NCBI RefSeq assembly: GCF_041222825.1
Contig: NZ_CP139482.1
Location: 3,725,501 to 3,789,500 of the forward strand
Length of the DNA: 64,000 nucleotides
Direction of reading: 5' to 3'
Source: Candidatus Thalassolituus haligoni
GTDB lineage: Bacteria > Pseudomonadota > Gammaproteobacteria > Pseudomonadales > Oceanobacteraceae
Of this stretch, positions 1 through 9,183 are shown one piece after another. How positions within the stretch are numbered: position 1 is the first letter of the stretch; each line of letters starts with the position of its first letter. A program made the position numbers and the translations under genes. The notes beneath the pieces are model-generated. The model was not told where the DNA came from, did no database searches, and saw nothing but the letters and a program-made list of their open reading frames with translations.

Positions 1-903
1 TTCGACTTCGTCACGCTTGGTACCACGCAGCAGAACGCCGACGTTTTCACCCGCACGGCCTTCGTCCAGAATCTTGCGGAACATTTCAACACCGGTACAG
101 ATGGTCTTGATGGTGTCCTTGATGCCGATAATGGCGACTTCTTCACCAGTACGGACGATACCGCGCTCAACACGACCGGTAACAACGGTACCACGACCCT
201 GAATCGAGAAAACGTCTTCGATCGGCATAATGAAAGCACCGTCAATCGCACGCTCTGGCTCAGGAATGTAGCTGTCCAGGGTTTCTACCAGCTTACGTAC
301 TGCGGTAGTTCCCATTTCGTTGTCATCTTCTCCATTCAGGGCCATCAGCGCTGAACCTGGGATGATGGGGGTGTCGTCACCGGGGAAGTCGTATTCGGAC
401 AGCAGGTCACGCAGTTCCATTTCGACCAGTTCCAGCATCTCTGCGTATTCTTCTGAGTCTGCGCCACCGCAGTCTTCAGCCAGCAGGTCGGCCTTGTTCA
501 GGAATACCAGGATGTAAGGGACACCCACCTGACGGGACAGCAGGATGTGTTCACGAGTCTGCGGCATTGGGCCGTCAGTCGAACCACATACCAGGATCGC
601 ACCGTCCATCTGCGCAGCACCGGTGATCATGTTTTTCACATAATCCGCGTGTCCTGGGCAATCTACGTGCGCGTAGTGACGGTTTGGAGATTCGTACTCA
701 ACGTGAGAAGTTGAGATGGTGATACCGCGCTCACGCTCTTCTGGTGCGTTGTCGATACCGTCGAATGCAACGGCTGCGCCGCCCCATACTTCAGCACATA
801 CGCGAGTCAGAGCCGCAGTCAGAGTGGTTTTACCATGGTCAACGTGACCAATAGTACCTACGTTTACGTGGGGTTTGGAACGTTCAAACGTTGCCTTAGC
901 CAT
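1..903 (-). CDS. tuf: Elongation factor Tu (C-terminus outside the window)
   Basis: This is the GTPase that delivers aminoacyl-tRNA to the ribosome. The first 301 codons are present, about three quarters of the usual length near 395 residues. The G1 loop GHVDHGKT is at residues 19-26, followed by the switch II DCPGH motif and the NKAD guanine-specificity motif. The ATG lies about 90 bp downstream of tRNA-Thr on the same strand, so tuf is the last part of a tRNA-tuf operon as in the thrU-tyrU-glyT-thrT-tufB type. The gene continues beyond base 1. Identification is certain; which tuf copy it is cannot be told. Confidence 0.98.
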   Translation of the reverse strand, partial: MAKATFERSKPHVNVGTIGHVDHGKTTLTAALTRVCAEVWGGAAVAFDGIDNAPEERERGITISTSHVEYESPNRHYAHVDCPGHADYVKNMITGAAQMDGAILVCGSTDGPMPQTREHILLSRQVGVPYILVFLNKADLLAEDCGGADSEEYAEMLELVEMELRDLLSEYDFPGDDTPIIPGSALMALNGEDDNEMGTTAVRKLVETLDSYIPEPERAIDGAFIMPIEDVFSIQGRGTVVTGRVERGIVRTGEEVAIIGIKDTIKTICTGVEMFRKILDEGRAGENVGVLLRGTKRDEVE

Positions 904-993
904 GACCTTCTCTCTCTTACGTGGTAGTAGATTTCAGACCGACAGATGCACAAAAAGGCAGGCATCAGCCCACCTTTCTGCAATTTAATTCAA

Positions 994-1070
<77 letters not shown>

Positions 1071-1082
1071 AAACTAGTAATC

Positions 1083-1156
<74 letters not shown>

Positions 1157-1230
1157 GAACCTTCAGGCCGAAGCCGGAACCACAGGCCTCGCTCCTGTCA
1201 AATCATCGACATTGCGTTGATTCTGAATAT

Positions 1231-1314
1231 TGGTGGTGGGGGCTGGATTCGAACCAGCGAAGCTTTCGCGTCAGATTTACAGTCTGATCCCTTTGGCCGC
1301 TCGGGAACCCCACC
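1231..1314 (-). tRNA. tRNA-Tyr (GTA)
   Basis: This is a class II tRNA with a long variable arm. The acceptor stem is GGTGGGG/CCCCACC followed by ACCA. The anticodon loop is CTGTAAA with anticodon GTA between CAGA/TCTG stems. It is the first tRNA of the tRNA-tuf transcript, six bases after the predicted transcription start. Confidence 0.97.
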
Positions 1315-1326
1315 GAAGTGGCGCGT

Positions 1327-1355
1327 AATATATGACTGCACCCCAGACCTGTCAA
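1327..1355 (-). promoter_or_regulatory. Sigma-70 promoter of the tRNA-tuf operon
   Basis: On the minus strand a perfect -35 TTGACA (1350-1355) is 17 bp from a -10 TATATT (1327-1332). A GC-rich discriminator (ACGCGCC) follows and the tRNA-Tyr 5' end is 13 bases past the -10 box. A GC-rich discriminator is typical of stringently controlled stable-RNA promoters; that control is inferred. Confidence 0.85.
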
Positions 1356-1414
1356 CACTTTTTGTTATTTACATCATTTTTTTTGTTGATTCCGGTTATG
1401 ACGGGCGAGCGTTA

Positions 1415-2074
1415 TCACTCGCACTGGCTCATTTGCCAGGAGACACCGCGATCATCCGCCATGACTCGCTGCCGCAAGCGCTCACCAAATTCATCCGTCA
1501 CCGGGACTTCAAACCAGAACTCTTCTGCGATGTCCCGAACCTCCCGAACAGCAACCGGGATAGCGTATTTTTTCACCCGCTCCACCAGCTGTTCCGCAGA
1601 CTCACGCTGGCGGAACAGTCCCAGCGAAACCCCTTCGGACAGCTCACCCTTGGTGATGATGTAACTATCGATGCCACGGCGCTGTAATTCCTTCAGCACC
1701 CGGATTGCCGCATCCCGGCTGGCACGCGGTGGTACATGCACCCAGAATTCACGCGGTTCCCCGCCGGGCAATTCTGTTTTGGTCGTTCTACCGGCCATCC
1801 CCAGCGCTTCAGCCCGAGCCCGAGCATGGCGTGCATCCAGCTCATCCTGATAAGGGCCGAGCACAAAACAGCGTTTGTTACCCTTGCTCATCCGGCTCTG
1901 TGAGTCCTTCGCCTTGGGCAGTGTGACCGCCGCCTCCGACACCAGCGTCAGTCGTTGCCCTGACGCAATTTCAAGGTCTGCAGACGTATTAACCGGCGTT
2001 GGTGATTGCTGTTGCCAGTAAACAATCAGAGCCAGCAAGTTGCCTGCTACCAGGCAGAAAAATATCCAGCGCAT
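1415..2074 (-). CDS. SPOR-domain membrane protein
   Basis: This 219-residue protein has one N-terminal membrane segment (about residues 3-19) and a soluble, presumably periplasmic part. Around residues 66-145 it resembles a SPOR peptidoglycan-binding repeat: RCFVLGPYQD, then FWVHVPP, then KGELSEGVSLGLF with QRESAE. The last third repeats the pattern weakly. SPOR proteins bind glycan strands lacking stem peptides at division sites. The start overlaps the end of coaX by 28 bp, so the two are probably cotranscribed with birA. The same coaX/SPOR/tRNA-Tyr neighbourhood is common in Pseudomonas-type genomes. The exact role is unknown. Confidence 0.8.
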   Translation of the reverse strand: MRWIFFCLVAGNLLALIVYWQQQSPTPVNTSADLEIASGQRLTLVSEAAVTLPKAKDSQSRMSKGNKRCFVLGPYQDELDARHARARAEALGMAGRTTKTELPGGEPREFWVHVPPRASRDAAIRVLKELQRRGIDSYIITKGELSEGVSLGLFRQRESAEQLVERVKKYAIPVAVREVRDIAEEFWFEVPVTDEFGERLRQRVMADDRGVSWQMSQCE

Positions 2075-2760
2075 AAGGTATCCAGTCCGTCAAAGATAAG
2101 CTCAGGCCAATAAGGCACGTCCATTGCTACAGCCAGCCACTCGCCATCACCACCGGTAAACAAGGGGACATAGCCGGTAAAGTCATCCAGCACACTACGA
2201 ACAAAAGCAATCTGCTGACGCCGGATCCCGGCGGTGACACATTGCACAGTATCACGGCCTGGTTGCAGTTGTTCGCTGGCAACCTCGTCCTGATAAGGGC
2301 GTACGCGTTCGGTATTTTGCCAGAGTGCCTGCTGTGCCAATGTGAGTCCCGGCACAATAAAACCACCTTCATGCTGATTGTCTGACGACAGAAAATCAAC
2401 GGTCAGGGCAGTCCCCGCATCAACGACCAACAAATCGGCATCACTGTGCTTGCGAGCTCCCAGCATCGCCAACCAGCGGTCGACGCCAAGACGCTCAGGA
2501 TGGGAGTAACAATGCCGAAAGTGGTCATGGTCAAGCAGAGGGTGCGACAGCCAGACCAGCCGCTCAGCAAACTGCTGATGCAGTTGTCGGTGCAATCCGG
2601 GATTATCATGAACACTGGCAACCAATGCCCGATCAACGGCCGGCCATTGCTGGGCAGCGACATCGGCATGGGCACAGCCGCCACGATGAACAGCGCCATC
2701 ATCGCCTTGATAGCGCCATTTTATACGGGTATTCCCCGCATCAATTAACAGGACGGACAC
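2047..2760 (-). CDS. coaX: Type III pantothenate kinase
   Basis: CoaX phosphorylates pantothenate, the first step of coenzyme A synthesis. The 237-residue protein has the ASKHA-fold phosphate motif DAGNTRIKW near residue 7, the ERLGVDRWLAM segment near residue 90, and the second nucleotide motif VVDAGTALTVDF near residue 113, all diagnostic of type III kinases. The length is normal. It overlaps birA by 20 bp at its start and the SPOR gene at its end, consistent with one transcript. Confidence 0.95.
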   Translation of the reverse strand: MSVLLIDAGNTRIKWRYQGDDGAVHRGGCAHADVAAQQWPAVDRALVASVHDNPGLHRQLHQQFAERLVWLSHPLLDHDHFRHCYSHPERLGVDRWLAMLGARKHSDADLLVVDAGTALTVDFLSSDNQHEGGFIVPGLTLAQQALWQNTERVRPYQDEVASEQLQPGRDTVQCVTAGIRRQQIAFVRSVLDDFTGYVPLFTGGDGEWLAVAMDVPYWPELIFDGLDTLCAGYFSAW

Positions 2761-3703
2761 TCAACTCTCCTGCGATGACCACTTCAATACCGCGCGTGGT
2801 TTGCAGCAGCAATTCCCCTTTGCGATTCACACCCTTGACCACACCGTGGCGGGGTTCGGCAATTCCGCTCAACACAACATCCTTGCGATAAAAAATATCT
2901 CGCTCAGCCCAATAAGCCATCCATGGGCCAAAGCCTTCACGCTGGAATTCATCCACCGCCCAGTTCAGCTGTTGCAGCAGAGTGGCGGCAACGGTGTTAC
3001 GCGACAAATTGGGGTGATATTGATGCAACGCCGTCCAGGGCTGTTCGATACGTTCGGCATCCTGCTCACTCAATGCCAGGTTAAGGCCGATGCCGATAAC
3101 AATCTGGCAAAACCCGGGTTGCGTCTGACGCCCTTCCAGCAAGATACCGGCAACCTTCTTGCCATCGATATACACATCGTTAGGCCATTTCAGCCCAGCA
3201 CCATTAATGCCCAGAGTCACCAATACCTTTTCCAGCGCAATGGCAACCATCAGGCTGAGTCCTTCCTGCTCCGCCAAAGTGCCAGGCAAGGTCACCAGCA
3301 ACGACAGATAGATATTTTTGCCAAATGGACTCACCCAATGACGGCCACGCCGGCCGCGACCATTGTGCTGTTTTTCGGCCAGTACGGCATAACGTTTACC
3401 CAGATGGTCGGGCGCTCGTTCAAATAACCAGCTATTGGTGGAATCCACATCCAGCAAGATATCAAGACGATCCAGTCGGGCAGCAAGCTGGGCTTCAATC
3501 GCAGCCTGATCGAGTAATTCGATGGCATCCTGCAGGCGGTAGCCCTTGCCCTTGACGGAAGAATATGGAATATCCAGTTCATCCAGTTTCTTCATCTGTT
3601 TCCATATGGCGGCCCGACTGACCCCCAGCACTTGCCCCAGATCGTCCCCGGAATGAAAACGACCATCGGACAGTAATGCCAGTAACTGACTGAGCATTGG
3701 CAC
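2741..3703 (-). CDS. birA: Bifunctional biotin ligase / biotin operon repressor BirA
   Basis: BirA makes biotinyl-AMP, transfers biotin to acetyl-CoA carboxylase, and in Gammaproteobacteria represses bio genes. Residues 1-60 form a winged helix-turn-helix (LLSDGRFHSGDDLGQVLGVSRAAIWKQ). The catalytic domain carries the biotinyl-AMP loop GRGRRGRHW, then KWPNDVYIDGKKVAGIL. The C-terminal domain is present (GVNRKGELLLQT). At 320 residues it is full length. It is first in the birA-coaX-SPOR run. A 13-bp perfect inverted repeat lies just upstream. Confidence 0.96.
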   Translation of the reverse strand: MPMLSQLLALLSDGRFHSGDDLGQVLGVSRAAIWKQMKKLDELDIPYSSVKGKGYRLQDAIELLDQAAIEAQLAARLDRLDILLDVDSTNSWLFERAPDHLGKRYAVLAEKQHNGRGRRGRHWVSPFGKNIYLSLLVTLPGTLAEQEGLSLMVAIALEKVLVTLGINGAGLKWPNDVYIDGKKVAGILLEGRQTQPGFCQIVIGIGLNLALSEQDAERIEQPWTALHQYHPNLSRNTVAATLLQQLNWAVDEFQREGFGPWMAYWAERDIFYRKDVVLSGIAEPRHGVVKGVNRKGELLLQTTRGIEVVIAGELSVRPVN

Positions 3704-3739
3704 GAACTCCGGCTAAATAACGCAGCGACTATAGCAGAA

Positions 3740-3790
3740 GGGATCATCTATTTAATCCTGCACAGCTCCGCACGAGTAATAGATGATCCC
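3740..3790. repeat. Perfect 13-bp inverted repeat upstream of birA
   Basis: The arms GGGATCATCTATT (3740-3752) and AATAGATGATCCC (3778-3790) are perfect complements around a 25-nt spacer. The element lies between the birA start and the TonB-receptor 3' end. There is no T-tract next to either arm, so a simple terminator is unlikely. It does not match the known BirA operator. Confidence 0.6.
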
Positions 3791-3848
3791 AGAAGATTCG
3801 CAGCGCCAGAACGCTGACCCACACAGAGAAGCAAGACGGACAAGCAGA

Positions 3849-3877
3849 AAAACAGAACCAGGCCGGAATCGGCCTGG
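3849..3877 (-). terminator. Terminator of the TonB-receptor gene
   Basis: On the minus strand the hairpin CAGGCCG-attc-CGGCCTG is followed by GTTCTGTTTTT, about 20 bp after the receptor stop codon. This is a typical intrinsic terminator shape. Confidence 0.7.
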
Positions 3878-3896
3878 TGACAGGAGAAACAACGAC

Positions 3897-6128
3897 TCAG
3901 AACGAAACCGTAAGTCCCAGCGACGCGCCTCTGCCGGGCTGAGGGAATTTGTCTTTCACATAGGAGGTATGGTAGCGAACCGTTTCATCCAACAGGTTGC
4001 TACCCTTCAGATCCACTTGCCAGCGCCAGTCTGTTAGTTGTGCAGCATAACCAACACCGGCATTCAACAAGGTAAAGGCAGCGGTAGGGGTTTCACTGAG
4101 ACCACTGCTCTCCGTTTCATACTGCGCCAGACGATCCTGACGGAAGTTGCGGGTCAGCAAAACAAAACCATTCCAGCCGTCACCGTTAATAGCATCTTGC
4201 TGCCAATCCAGCCCGGTACCCAAACGATCGGCGGGCATTCTGGGCAGATAGCCGCCTGCACGGAATTCACCACGCACCCGGTCAGCCAGCCACGACCAGC
4301 GCAGGCTCTCCTGTAGCTGCCAGAACACTTGCAACTCCGCACCTTGCAACACGGCATCCGCCTGTTCGAAACGATAAGCCTGCAAATCATCCACCAGCAA
4401 CCAACCCGCAGCATCGGTCTGGGCATCACTGTAAATATAATGATTGATGCGATTGCGGTAGACACTCAAGCTGCCTTGCCAGTCACCGTCCCCCTTGCGA
4501 ATTCCCAGATCAACATTCAGTGCTTGCTCTGAGGTCAGTTCAGGGTTGCCGATTTCATAAGCCAGTGTCGAGTCATGGGCACCGCAAGAATACAGTTCCT
4601 CAGCTGCTGGGGCACGACGTGCCGAGGTCAATGAACTGGCAAACTGCCAACCTTCGGAGTTGCCCAGCATGAAATCACGGATCAACCCCAGCGACAGCGA
4701 TACATCCGAAAACTCCTGACGCTGATAGTCAGTAGCGGTCATGCCACAGACCGAAGAGGTATCGTCCTCTTGCAAGGCCAGCCCACCTTCCGGATCAATA
4801 CGGGTATAGTCCAGACGACTGCCCAGCTCCACCGACCAGTCACCCAGCATACGCTCGCCCATCCAGAACAGTGCCAGCGTTTGTGTCGCAGTTTCCGGTA
4901 CCAGCGCTTCGTCTCCCAAGGCTGAAAAATCCTGGCTGCTGCCTTGTCCGCCAACAACCTGCTGCCAACCCGCAAGCTCCTCCAGCGTCAGCTCAATACG
5001 AACATCCGTTACCTTGCGCTTAAAGGTGGTCATGCCGTGCTCAGGTGTTTCTTCTGACGCGCCCGTATCAGCCTCATCATGATCGTGACCACCGGTGTGT
5101 CCTTCACTGTGCTGATAATCGGTATAGGCAAGATGGGTACTGATCGACTTGACTGCGGCAATCGGGCTTTCCCAGTAGCCCTCCAGATGCAAACGCCACT
5201 GTTCCAGATCCACCCTGGCATCCCCCTCTTCTTCGGCTGCGGTATCTGCTTCTTCAGCATCCTCGTCGTCATGGCTATGCCCAGGCAAACCAAAAGCGGA
5301 ATCCAGATACCCGACGGAGACACCCACATGGCCATTATCAAAGCGATACTGCCCACCCAGCCCCAGTTCACGACTATGATCAATATCCGAGTTATCCAGA
5401 GTGGCCGCTTCAGCCCGGTGATATTCCAGCGATCCATCCTCTTCCTGATGAACTTCGCCACCATCGGATGGCACCCGGTATTCATCTGCCGACATTTGAC
5501 TAGCGTCGATATGCCAGTCCAGGGATTCAGAGTACTGATGGTGCTCCAGCCCCACCGTTTTGCCATGGTTAACGGTACTGTAATCGACGTTGAGTCGGGT
5601 CTCGCTATCCTGCGACGGATCGTGCGCAACCTCACCCACCACATTGACCACACCACCCAGTGCACCGCTGCCATACAACAGCGCCGCTGGGCCACGCAAC
5701 ACTTCCACCTGCTGGGCGCCGTGCATATGTACAGCGACGGCATGATCCGGGCTGATGGTCGACGCATCCACCGCCGCCATACCATCTTCCAGTATCTGTA
5801 CCCGCGATCCTCCCAGCCCACGAATTACCGGACGACTGACCGCCGCCCCAAAGCTGCTGGCACTGATGCCAGGCTGATTCGCCAGAGTTGCTCCCAGTGT
5901 TGCTTCTCGCTGTCGTTGTAACGCCTGTTCCGACAAGACCAGGGATGACTGCGCCAACTCCGCCGGGCTTTTTTGTAATGGCGAGGCCTTGACGACGATT
6001 TCTTCAGTGACACCACTCATGCTATTCATGCCATTTGCCTGCTCGTCTGCCGCAGACGGCACCGTGACCAAACCCGCTCCCGCACCACAAGCGACGACTA
6101 TCGCTCGTGCAAGATGATATTTTTGCAT
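3897..6128 (-). CDS. ZnuD-like TonB-dependent outer-membrane receptor
   Basis: This is a TonB-dependent receptor of about 743 residues. The chosen ATG at 6128 has an AGGA ribosome site and opens a signal peptide ending near VPSAA; an upstream in-frame ATG at 6185 would place a poor sequence before it. The plug domain has VVNVVGEV-type and RGPAALLYGSGALGG motifs. The barrel ends in a C-terminal aromatic residue (LGLTVSF). Two extracellular segments rich in His, Asp and Glu (GHSHDDEDAEEAD and GHTGGHDHDEAD) and an HMHG stretch in the plug resemble zinc receptors of the ZnuD family. The Zur-like site upstream supports zinc. The substrate is inferred. Confidence 0.88.
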   Translation of the reverse strand: MQKYHLARAIVVACGAGAGLVTVPSAADEQANGMNSMSGVTEEIVVKASPLQKSPAELAQSSLVLSEQALQRQREATLGATLANQPGISASSFGAAVSRPVIRGLGGSRVQILEDGMAAVDASTISPDHAVAVHMHGAQQVEVLRGPAALLYGSGALGGVVNVVGEVAHDPSQDSETRLNVDYSTVNHGKTVGLEHHQYSESLDWHIDASQMSADEYRVPSDGGEVHQEEDGSLEYHRAEAATLDNSDIDHSRELGLGGQYRFDNGHVGVSVGYLDSAFGLPGHSHDDEDAEEADTAAEEEGDARVDLEQWRLHLEGYWESPIAAVKSISTHLAYTDYQHSEGHTGGHDHDEADTGASEETPEHGMTTFKRKVTDVRIELTLEELAGWQQVVGGQGSSQDFSALGDEALVPETATQTLALFWMGERMLGDWSVELGSRLDYTRIDPEGGLALQEDDTSSVCGMTATDYQRQEFSDVSLSLGLIRDFMLGNSEGWQFASSLTSARRAPAAEELYSCGAHDSTLAYEIGNPELTSEQALNVDLGIRKGDGDWQGSLSVYRNRINHYIYSDAQTDAAGWLLVDDLQAYRFEQADAVLQGAELQVFWQLQESLRWSWLADRVRGEFRAGGYLPRMPADRLGTGLDWQQDAINGDGWNGFVLLTRNFRQDRLAQYETESSGLSETPTAAFTLLNAGVGYAAQLTDWRWQVDLKGSNLLDETVRYHTSYVKDKFPQPGRGASLGLTVSF

Positions 6129-6257
6129 TTCCCATTCCTGTTGTTGTGCCATCGAGATGGCACAGAGATAGCCATGCCACCGCACCTGGCGCGTGACAAA
6201 ATCTGAATTGGTGTTAGCTGCGCTGCGGGTTATTCCAACAACGCTTGCGAGAAGACA

Positions 6258-6539
6258 TCACACAACAGGCGGGGCGCGGGCAGAGCCGACAGGAGGTGGA
6301 GGAGCGGGCAGCCAGTGTGGCATGACCACATCTGGTGCAGGATTACTTGTCAGCGCCGGAACAAACAACGCTGCGGGAGGCAATGGACTATTGACGTCTG
6401 GAGTCAGACGACAAAGATCACACTGCTCCCCCGGGGCGTGGTGCAGCAACAATTCGTGCACGCTCTGGGCACTGGCCAGCAGCAGCACCAACAGGCTGAG
6501 CAACAAGGCTAATCGTGATGAACGGCGGAAACGCGGCAT
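6258..6539 (-). CDS. Small exported His/Cys protein, putative zinc-operon member
   Basis: This 93-residue protein starts with basic residues and a hydrophobic signal segment (LALLLSLLVLLLASA). A compact metal-ligand cluster follows: HELLLHH, then CDLC nine residues later. The tail is Pro-rich. The ATG at 6539 has TAGG six bases upstream; an alternative ATG at 6563 has a ribosome site that sits too close. It lies between a Zur-like operator and the zinc-type TonB receptor on the same strand. Small proteins of this style (DUF2946-like) often accompany such receptors. Function is unknown; periplasmic metal handling is an inference. Confidence 0.6.
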   Translation of the reverse strand: MPRFRRSSRLALLLSLLVLLLASAQSVHELLLHHAPGEQCDLCRLTPDVNSPLPPAALFVPALTSNPAPDVVMPHWLPAPPPPVGSARAPPVV

Positions 6540-6588
6540 GACTGACCTAGAAAACAACAACATGCCTCCACGGCCAGGCCAATAGAAT

Positions 6589-6613
6589 GAAATGTTATAA
6601 GATCACAAAGTTC
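6589..6613 (-). promoter_or_regulatory. Zur-box-like operator
   Basis: The left arm GAAATGTTATAA is followed after one base by ATCACA and ends near GTTC. This closely matches the known Escherichia coli znu operator (same left arm, then TATCACAC). It sits about 50 bp upstream of the small His/Cys gene and 460 bp upstream of the ZnuD-like receptor. Zinc-dependent repression by Zur is inferred. Confidence 0.75.
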
Positions 6614-6679
6614 GTATAGTCTGCCGAATACGGCCCACGTTGTAAACAGCCAGCAGCAGGTGCTGTCCAAACGTCTCGA

Positions 6680-7831
6680 CTACTCCAGAGTTGCCAGTTT
6701 GATATTGAAGTGAACTTCAATCGCGCGCTGAATATCACGCACAGAGGGGGTTTTTTCGGTATGAACCAAGACAATGATCGACTGTGCATGGATGCGCTCA
6801 TCGCCATCCGGGTGAGTGAATACCTCGCCATCTTTTGACACAAACGCCAGCGGTGTACCCAGATTACTCTGCACAATCGCATTCACCACATCGGCCCAAC
6901 GTTCGCCCTCCAGCCAAACAGGATAACGCACCGCATGGTCATTGGCGTGGGTAAACATGTCTTCAATAATCAGCTCCACTCCCGGCGCCACCATCGCCCG
7001 GACAATAATTTCCGGATACGAGCGGATCGGACGCAACAGCGTTTTGATGTGCAGATCACGCAAACGTGGCCGGTTGGCATCATCCACCACTTCAGCAATC
7101 ACCCGTGGGCCGAGATGGCGTTCATACAGGCGATAACAAACATCAAAGGTGTAGCTGTCACTGTCAGACGAATATTCATCCCGCGACAGCACAACAATAT
7201 GCCGCGCCCGCTCAACTCCCGCCTGCGCCAGGTCATCCGGCCGACTCGCCAGACCCGTCACATGCACCACTCCCAGTCGACGCAGACTGTCTGGCAAGCC
7301 ATCGGCAAAGTCCTGATTCAGCAACATGATGGGCATATCGGTATATTCGCCACTTTCGCGAATCTGGTTCACCATCCGCAGAAAATAGGCTTCGTGGTTA
7401 TACTTCGGGGCGTTAATAATCAGAATATGTTCAGCCATGTTCCAGTCCCAGTGTCCAGTGCGGATACGCTCCCGCCGTGCAATTCGAAAATCGACATAAT
7501 CACTGATCAAAAACGTCATCAGCGTGATGCCACAACCATACATCAGCACAATCGTCGTCAGCTGTCCCATCGGTGTCCGTGCTGCAACATCCCCGTAGCC
7601 AACCGTTGCCAGTGTGGTCAGCGTTAGCCAGAAGGCCTGCCATAGCGGCATATGCTCCAGCCAGACCATCGCCAGGGTGTGGATACCAACAAACAGCAAC
7701 AAAATCGATGAGGTGCGGAGCATGGCCCGAAAAATATTGGCTTCGGTCTGATACACCGCATGACGAATGCGTTGATGATGGCGAATGAAACGGGTAACGG
7801 AATTCATCGCAGCATCATAAACGTAAACCAT
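6680..7831 (-). CDS. Potassium channel with RCK (TrkA-N) domain
   Basis: This is an inner-membrane ion channel of the two-TM type fused to a cytoplasmic nucleotide-binding regulator, about 383 residues. The N-terminal part has a TM helix (SILLLFVGIHTLAMVWL), the selectivity filter TLATVGYGD, and a second TM (MYGCGITLMTFLI). From about residue 130 a TrkA-N/RCK domain follows (EHILIINAPKY), with a C-terminal domain ending in a TrkA-C-like region. Possible starts are ATG 7831 (used here), ATG 7807 and GTG 7873; none has a clear ribosome site. It stands alone, divergent from the PfkB kinase. Confidence 0.85.
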   Translation of the reverse strand: MVYVYDAAMNSVTRFIRHHQRIRHAVYQTEANIFRAMLRTSSILLLFVGIHTLAMVWLEHMPLWQAFWLTLTTLATVGYGDVAARTPMGQLTTIVLMYGCGITLMTFLISDYVDFRIARRERIRTGHWDWNMAEHILIINAPKYNHEAYFLRMVNQIRESGEYTDMPIMLLNQDFADGLPDSLRRLGVVHVTGLASRPDDLAQAGVERARHIVVLSRDEYSSDSDSYTFDVCYRLYERHLGPRVIAEVVDDANRPRLRDLHIKTLLRPIRSYPEIIVRAMVAPGVELIIEDMFTHANDHAVRYPVWLEGERWADVVNAIVQSNLGTPLAFVSKDGEVFTHPDGDERIHAQSIIVLVHTEKTPSVRDIQRAIEVHFNIKLATLE

Positions 7832-7974
7832 GGAAGGCGGGAGTCGGCACGCTTGTCTTGCCCACAATAACACCGGCCCGGATATCTTGTTGCCGCCGCA
7901 AACAGTGCCCCGTCACCCGTCACCCCAGGCATTTGTTACACTGAACGCCTCTTTGACACAACATGAGACACACC

Positions 7975-8982
7975 ATGGGATATCACATTTACGGCATAGG
8001 CAACGCACTGGTCGACAAAGAATTCGAAGTCGATGATGCCTTTTTTGCCAAGGCAGGCATCGAAAAAGGTCTGATGACCCTGATCGACGAAGAGCAACTG
8101 GCCGAGTTGCTGGGGCTACTGACAGAAGCCTATGGGCTAAAAAAACGCGCCTGTGGTGGCAGCGCCGCCAACACCATTATTGGTGCCAGCTACTTCGGTG
8201 CCAAAACCTTCTATACCTGCAACGTTGCCAACGACGAATCCGGTGATTTTTATGCCACCGACCTCAAGGCCGCCGGTGTTGCGACCAACCTCGGCAGCGA
8301 CCGCGAGAGCGGCACCACCGGCAAGTGTCTGGTCATGGTAACCCCGGATGCCGAACGCACCATGAACACCTACCTCGGCATCACCTCCGATCTCCACGCC
8401 CGCCACATCAATGAAGAGGCTATTGCCAGTTCGGACTACGTATATATAGAAGGCTATCTGGTCACTGGTGACACCTCCCGCGCCGCTGCCATCCAGGTAC
8501 GCGAACTGGCCCGCAAACACGGTGTCAAGGTTGCCATGACCTGCTCCGACCCAGCCATGGTGCAATACTTCCGCAGCGGCATACTGGAAATTCTCGGCGA
8601 CGGCGTCGACCTGTTGTTCTGCAACGAACAAGAAGCCCAATTGCTGACTGAAACCACAACGCTGGATGCAGCCATTGAGGCGCTAAAAGCCACAGCCCAT
8701 GCCTTTGCCGTTACCTGTGGCAAAGATGGTGCCCTGGCCTGGGATGGGGAACAGCTGCACCGTATTACGCCGCACAGTGTCACTGCAGTCGATACCAATG
8801 GGGCGGGTGACATGTTTGCCGGAGCCTTTCTCTATGCCCTGACCCATGGACATGATTTTGCGGCCGCAGGTCGTCTGGCAGCAGCGGCTTCCGCACAAGT
8901 GGTTAGCCAGTTTGGACCCCGCCTTGATGCCAGCCAGCACGAACCATTAAAAGCCACTCTCAAACAACAGCAGCCTTCGTAA
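7975..8982 (+). CDS. PfkB-family sugar/nucleoside kinase (adenosine kinase-like)
   Basis: This is a cytosolic ribokinase-fold kinase of about 335 residues. The N-terminus GIGNALVDKEFEV and the substrate-lid region CGGSAANTIIG are typical of bacterial adenosine-kinase-like PfkB proteins. The catalytic anion-hole motif DTNGAGDMFAGAF near residue 276 is intact. An in-frame ATG at 7963 gives four more residues; I prefer 7975, where homologues begin. It is monocistronic, with a strong hairpin after the stop. The real substrate (adenosine, inosine or a sugar) cannot be read from sequence. Confidence 0.88.
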   Translation: MGYHIYGIGNALVDKEFEVDDAFFAKAGIEKGLMTLIDEEQLAELLGLLTEAYGLKKRACGGSAANTIIGASYFGAKTFYTCNVANDESGDFYATDLKAAGVATNLGSDRESGTTGKCLVMVTPDAERTMNTYLGITSDLHARHINEEAIASSDYVYIEGYLVTGDTSRAAAIQVRELARKHGVKVAMTCSDPAMVQYFRSGILEILGDGVDLLFCNEQEAQLLTETTTLDAAIEALKATAHAFAVTCGKDGALAWDGEQLHRITPHSVTAVDTNGAGDMFAGAFLYALTHGHDFAAAGRLAAAASAQVVSQFGPRLDASQHEPLKATLKQQQPS

Positions 8983-9011
8983 TCCCAGCCCAAAATCCGG
9001 GAGCCCAGACG

Positions 9012-9054
9012 GCTCCTCGGCAATGTCGGCCAACAGCCCATATTGCCGAGGAGC
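9012..9054 (+). terminator. Hairpin after the PfkB kinase
   Basis: A perfect 13-bp stem, GCTCCTCGGCAAT with ATTGCCGAGGAGC, encloses a 17-nt loop 30 bp after the stop codon. No long T-tract follows, so the terminator role is likely but not certain. Confidence 0.55.
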
Positions 9055-9183
9055 ATGACCGAACGCTGACGATGATATGCGGCAACAGGTTACCCGACTG
9101 GAAATGATCAAAATTTGCACAATCTGACATTGTGCGGCCTCCCATCACGCCTGAGCGGATTTTTTGTCAACTTACACCCAAAG

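Noticed and set aside
5030..5921. Long ORFs on both strands inside the TonB-receptor gene (about 260-280 codons)
   Set aside because: They are shadows of the receptor frame with odd composition and no family motif.
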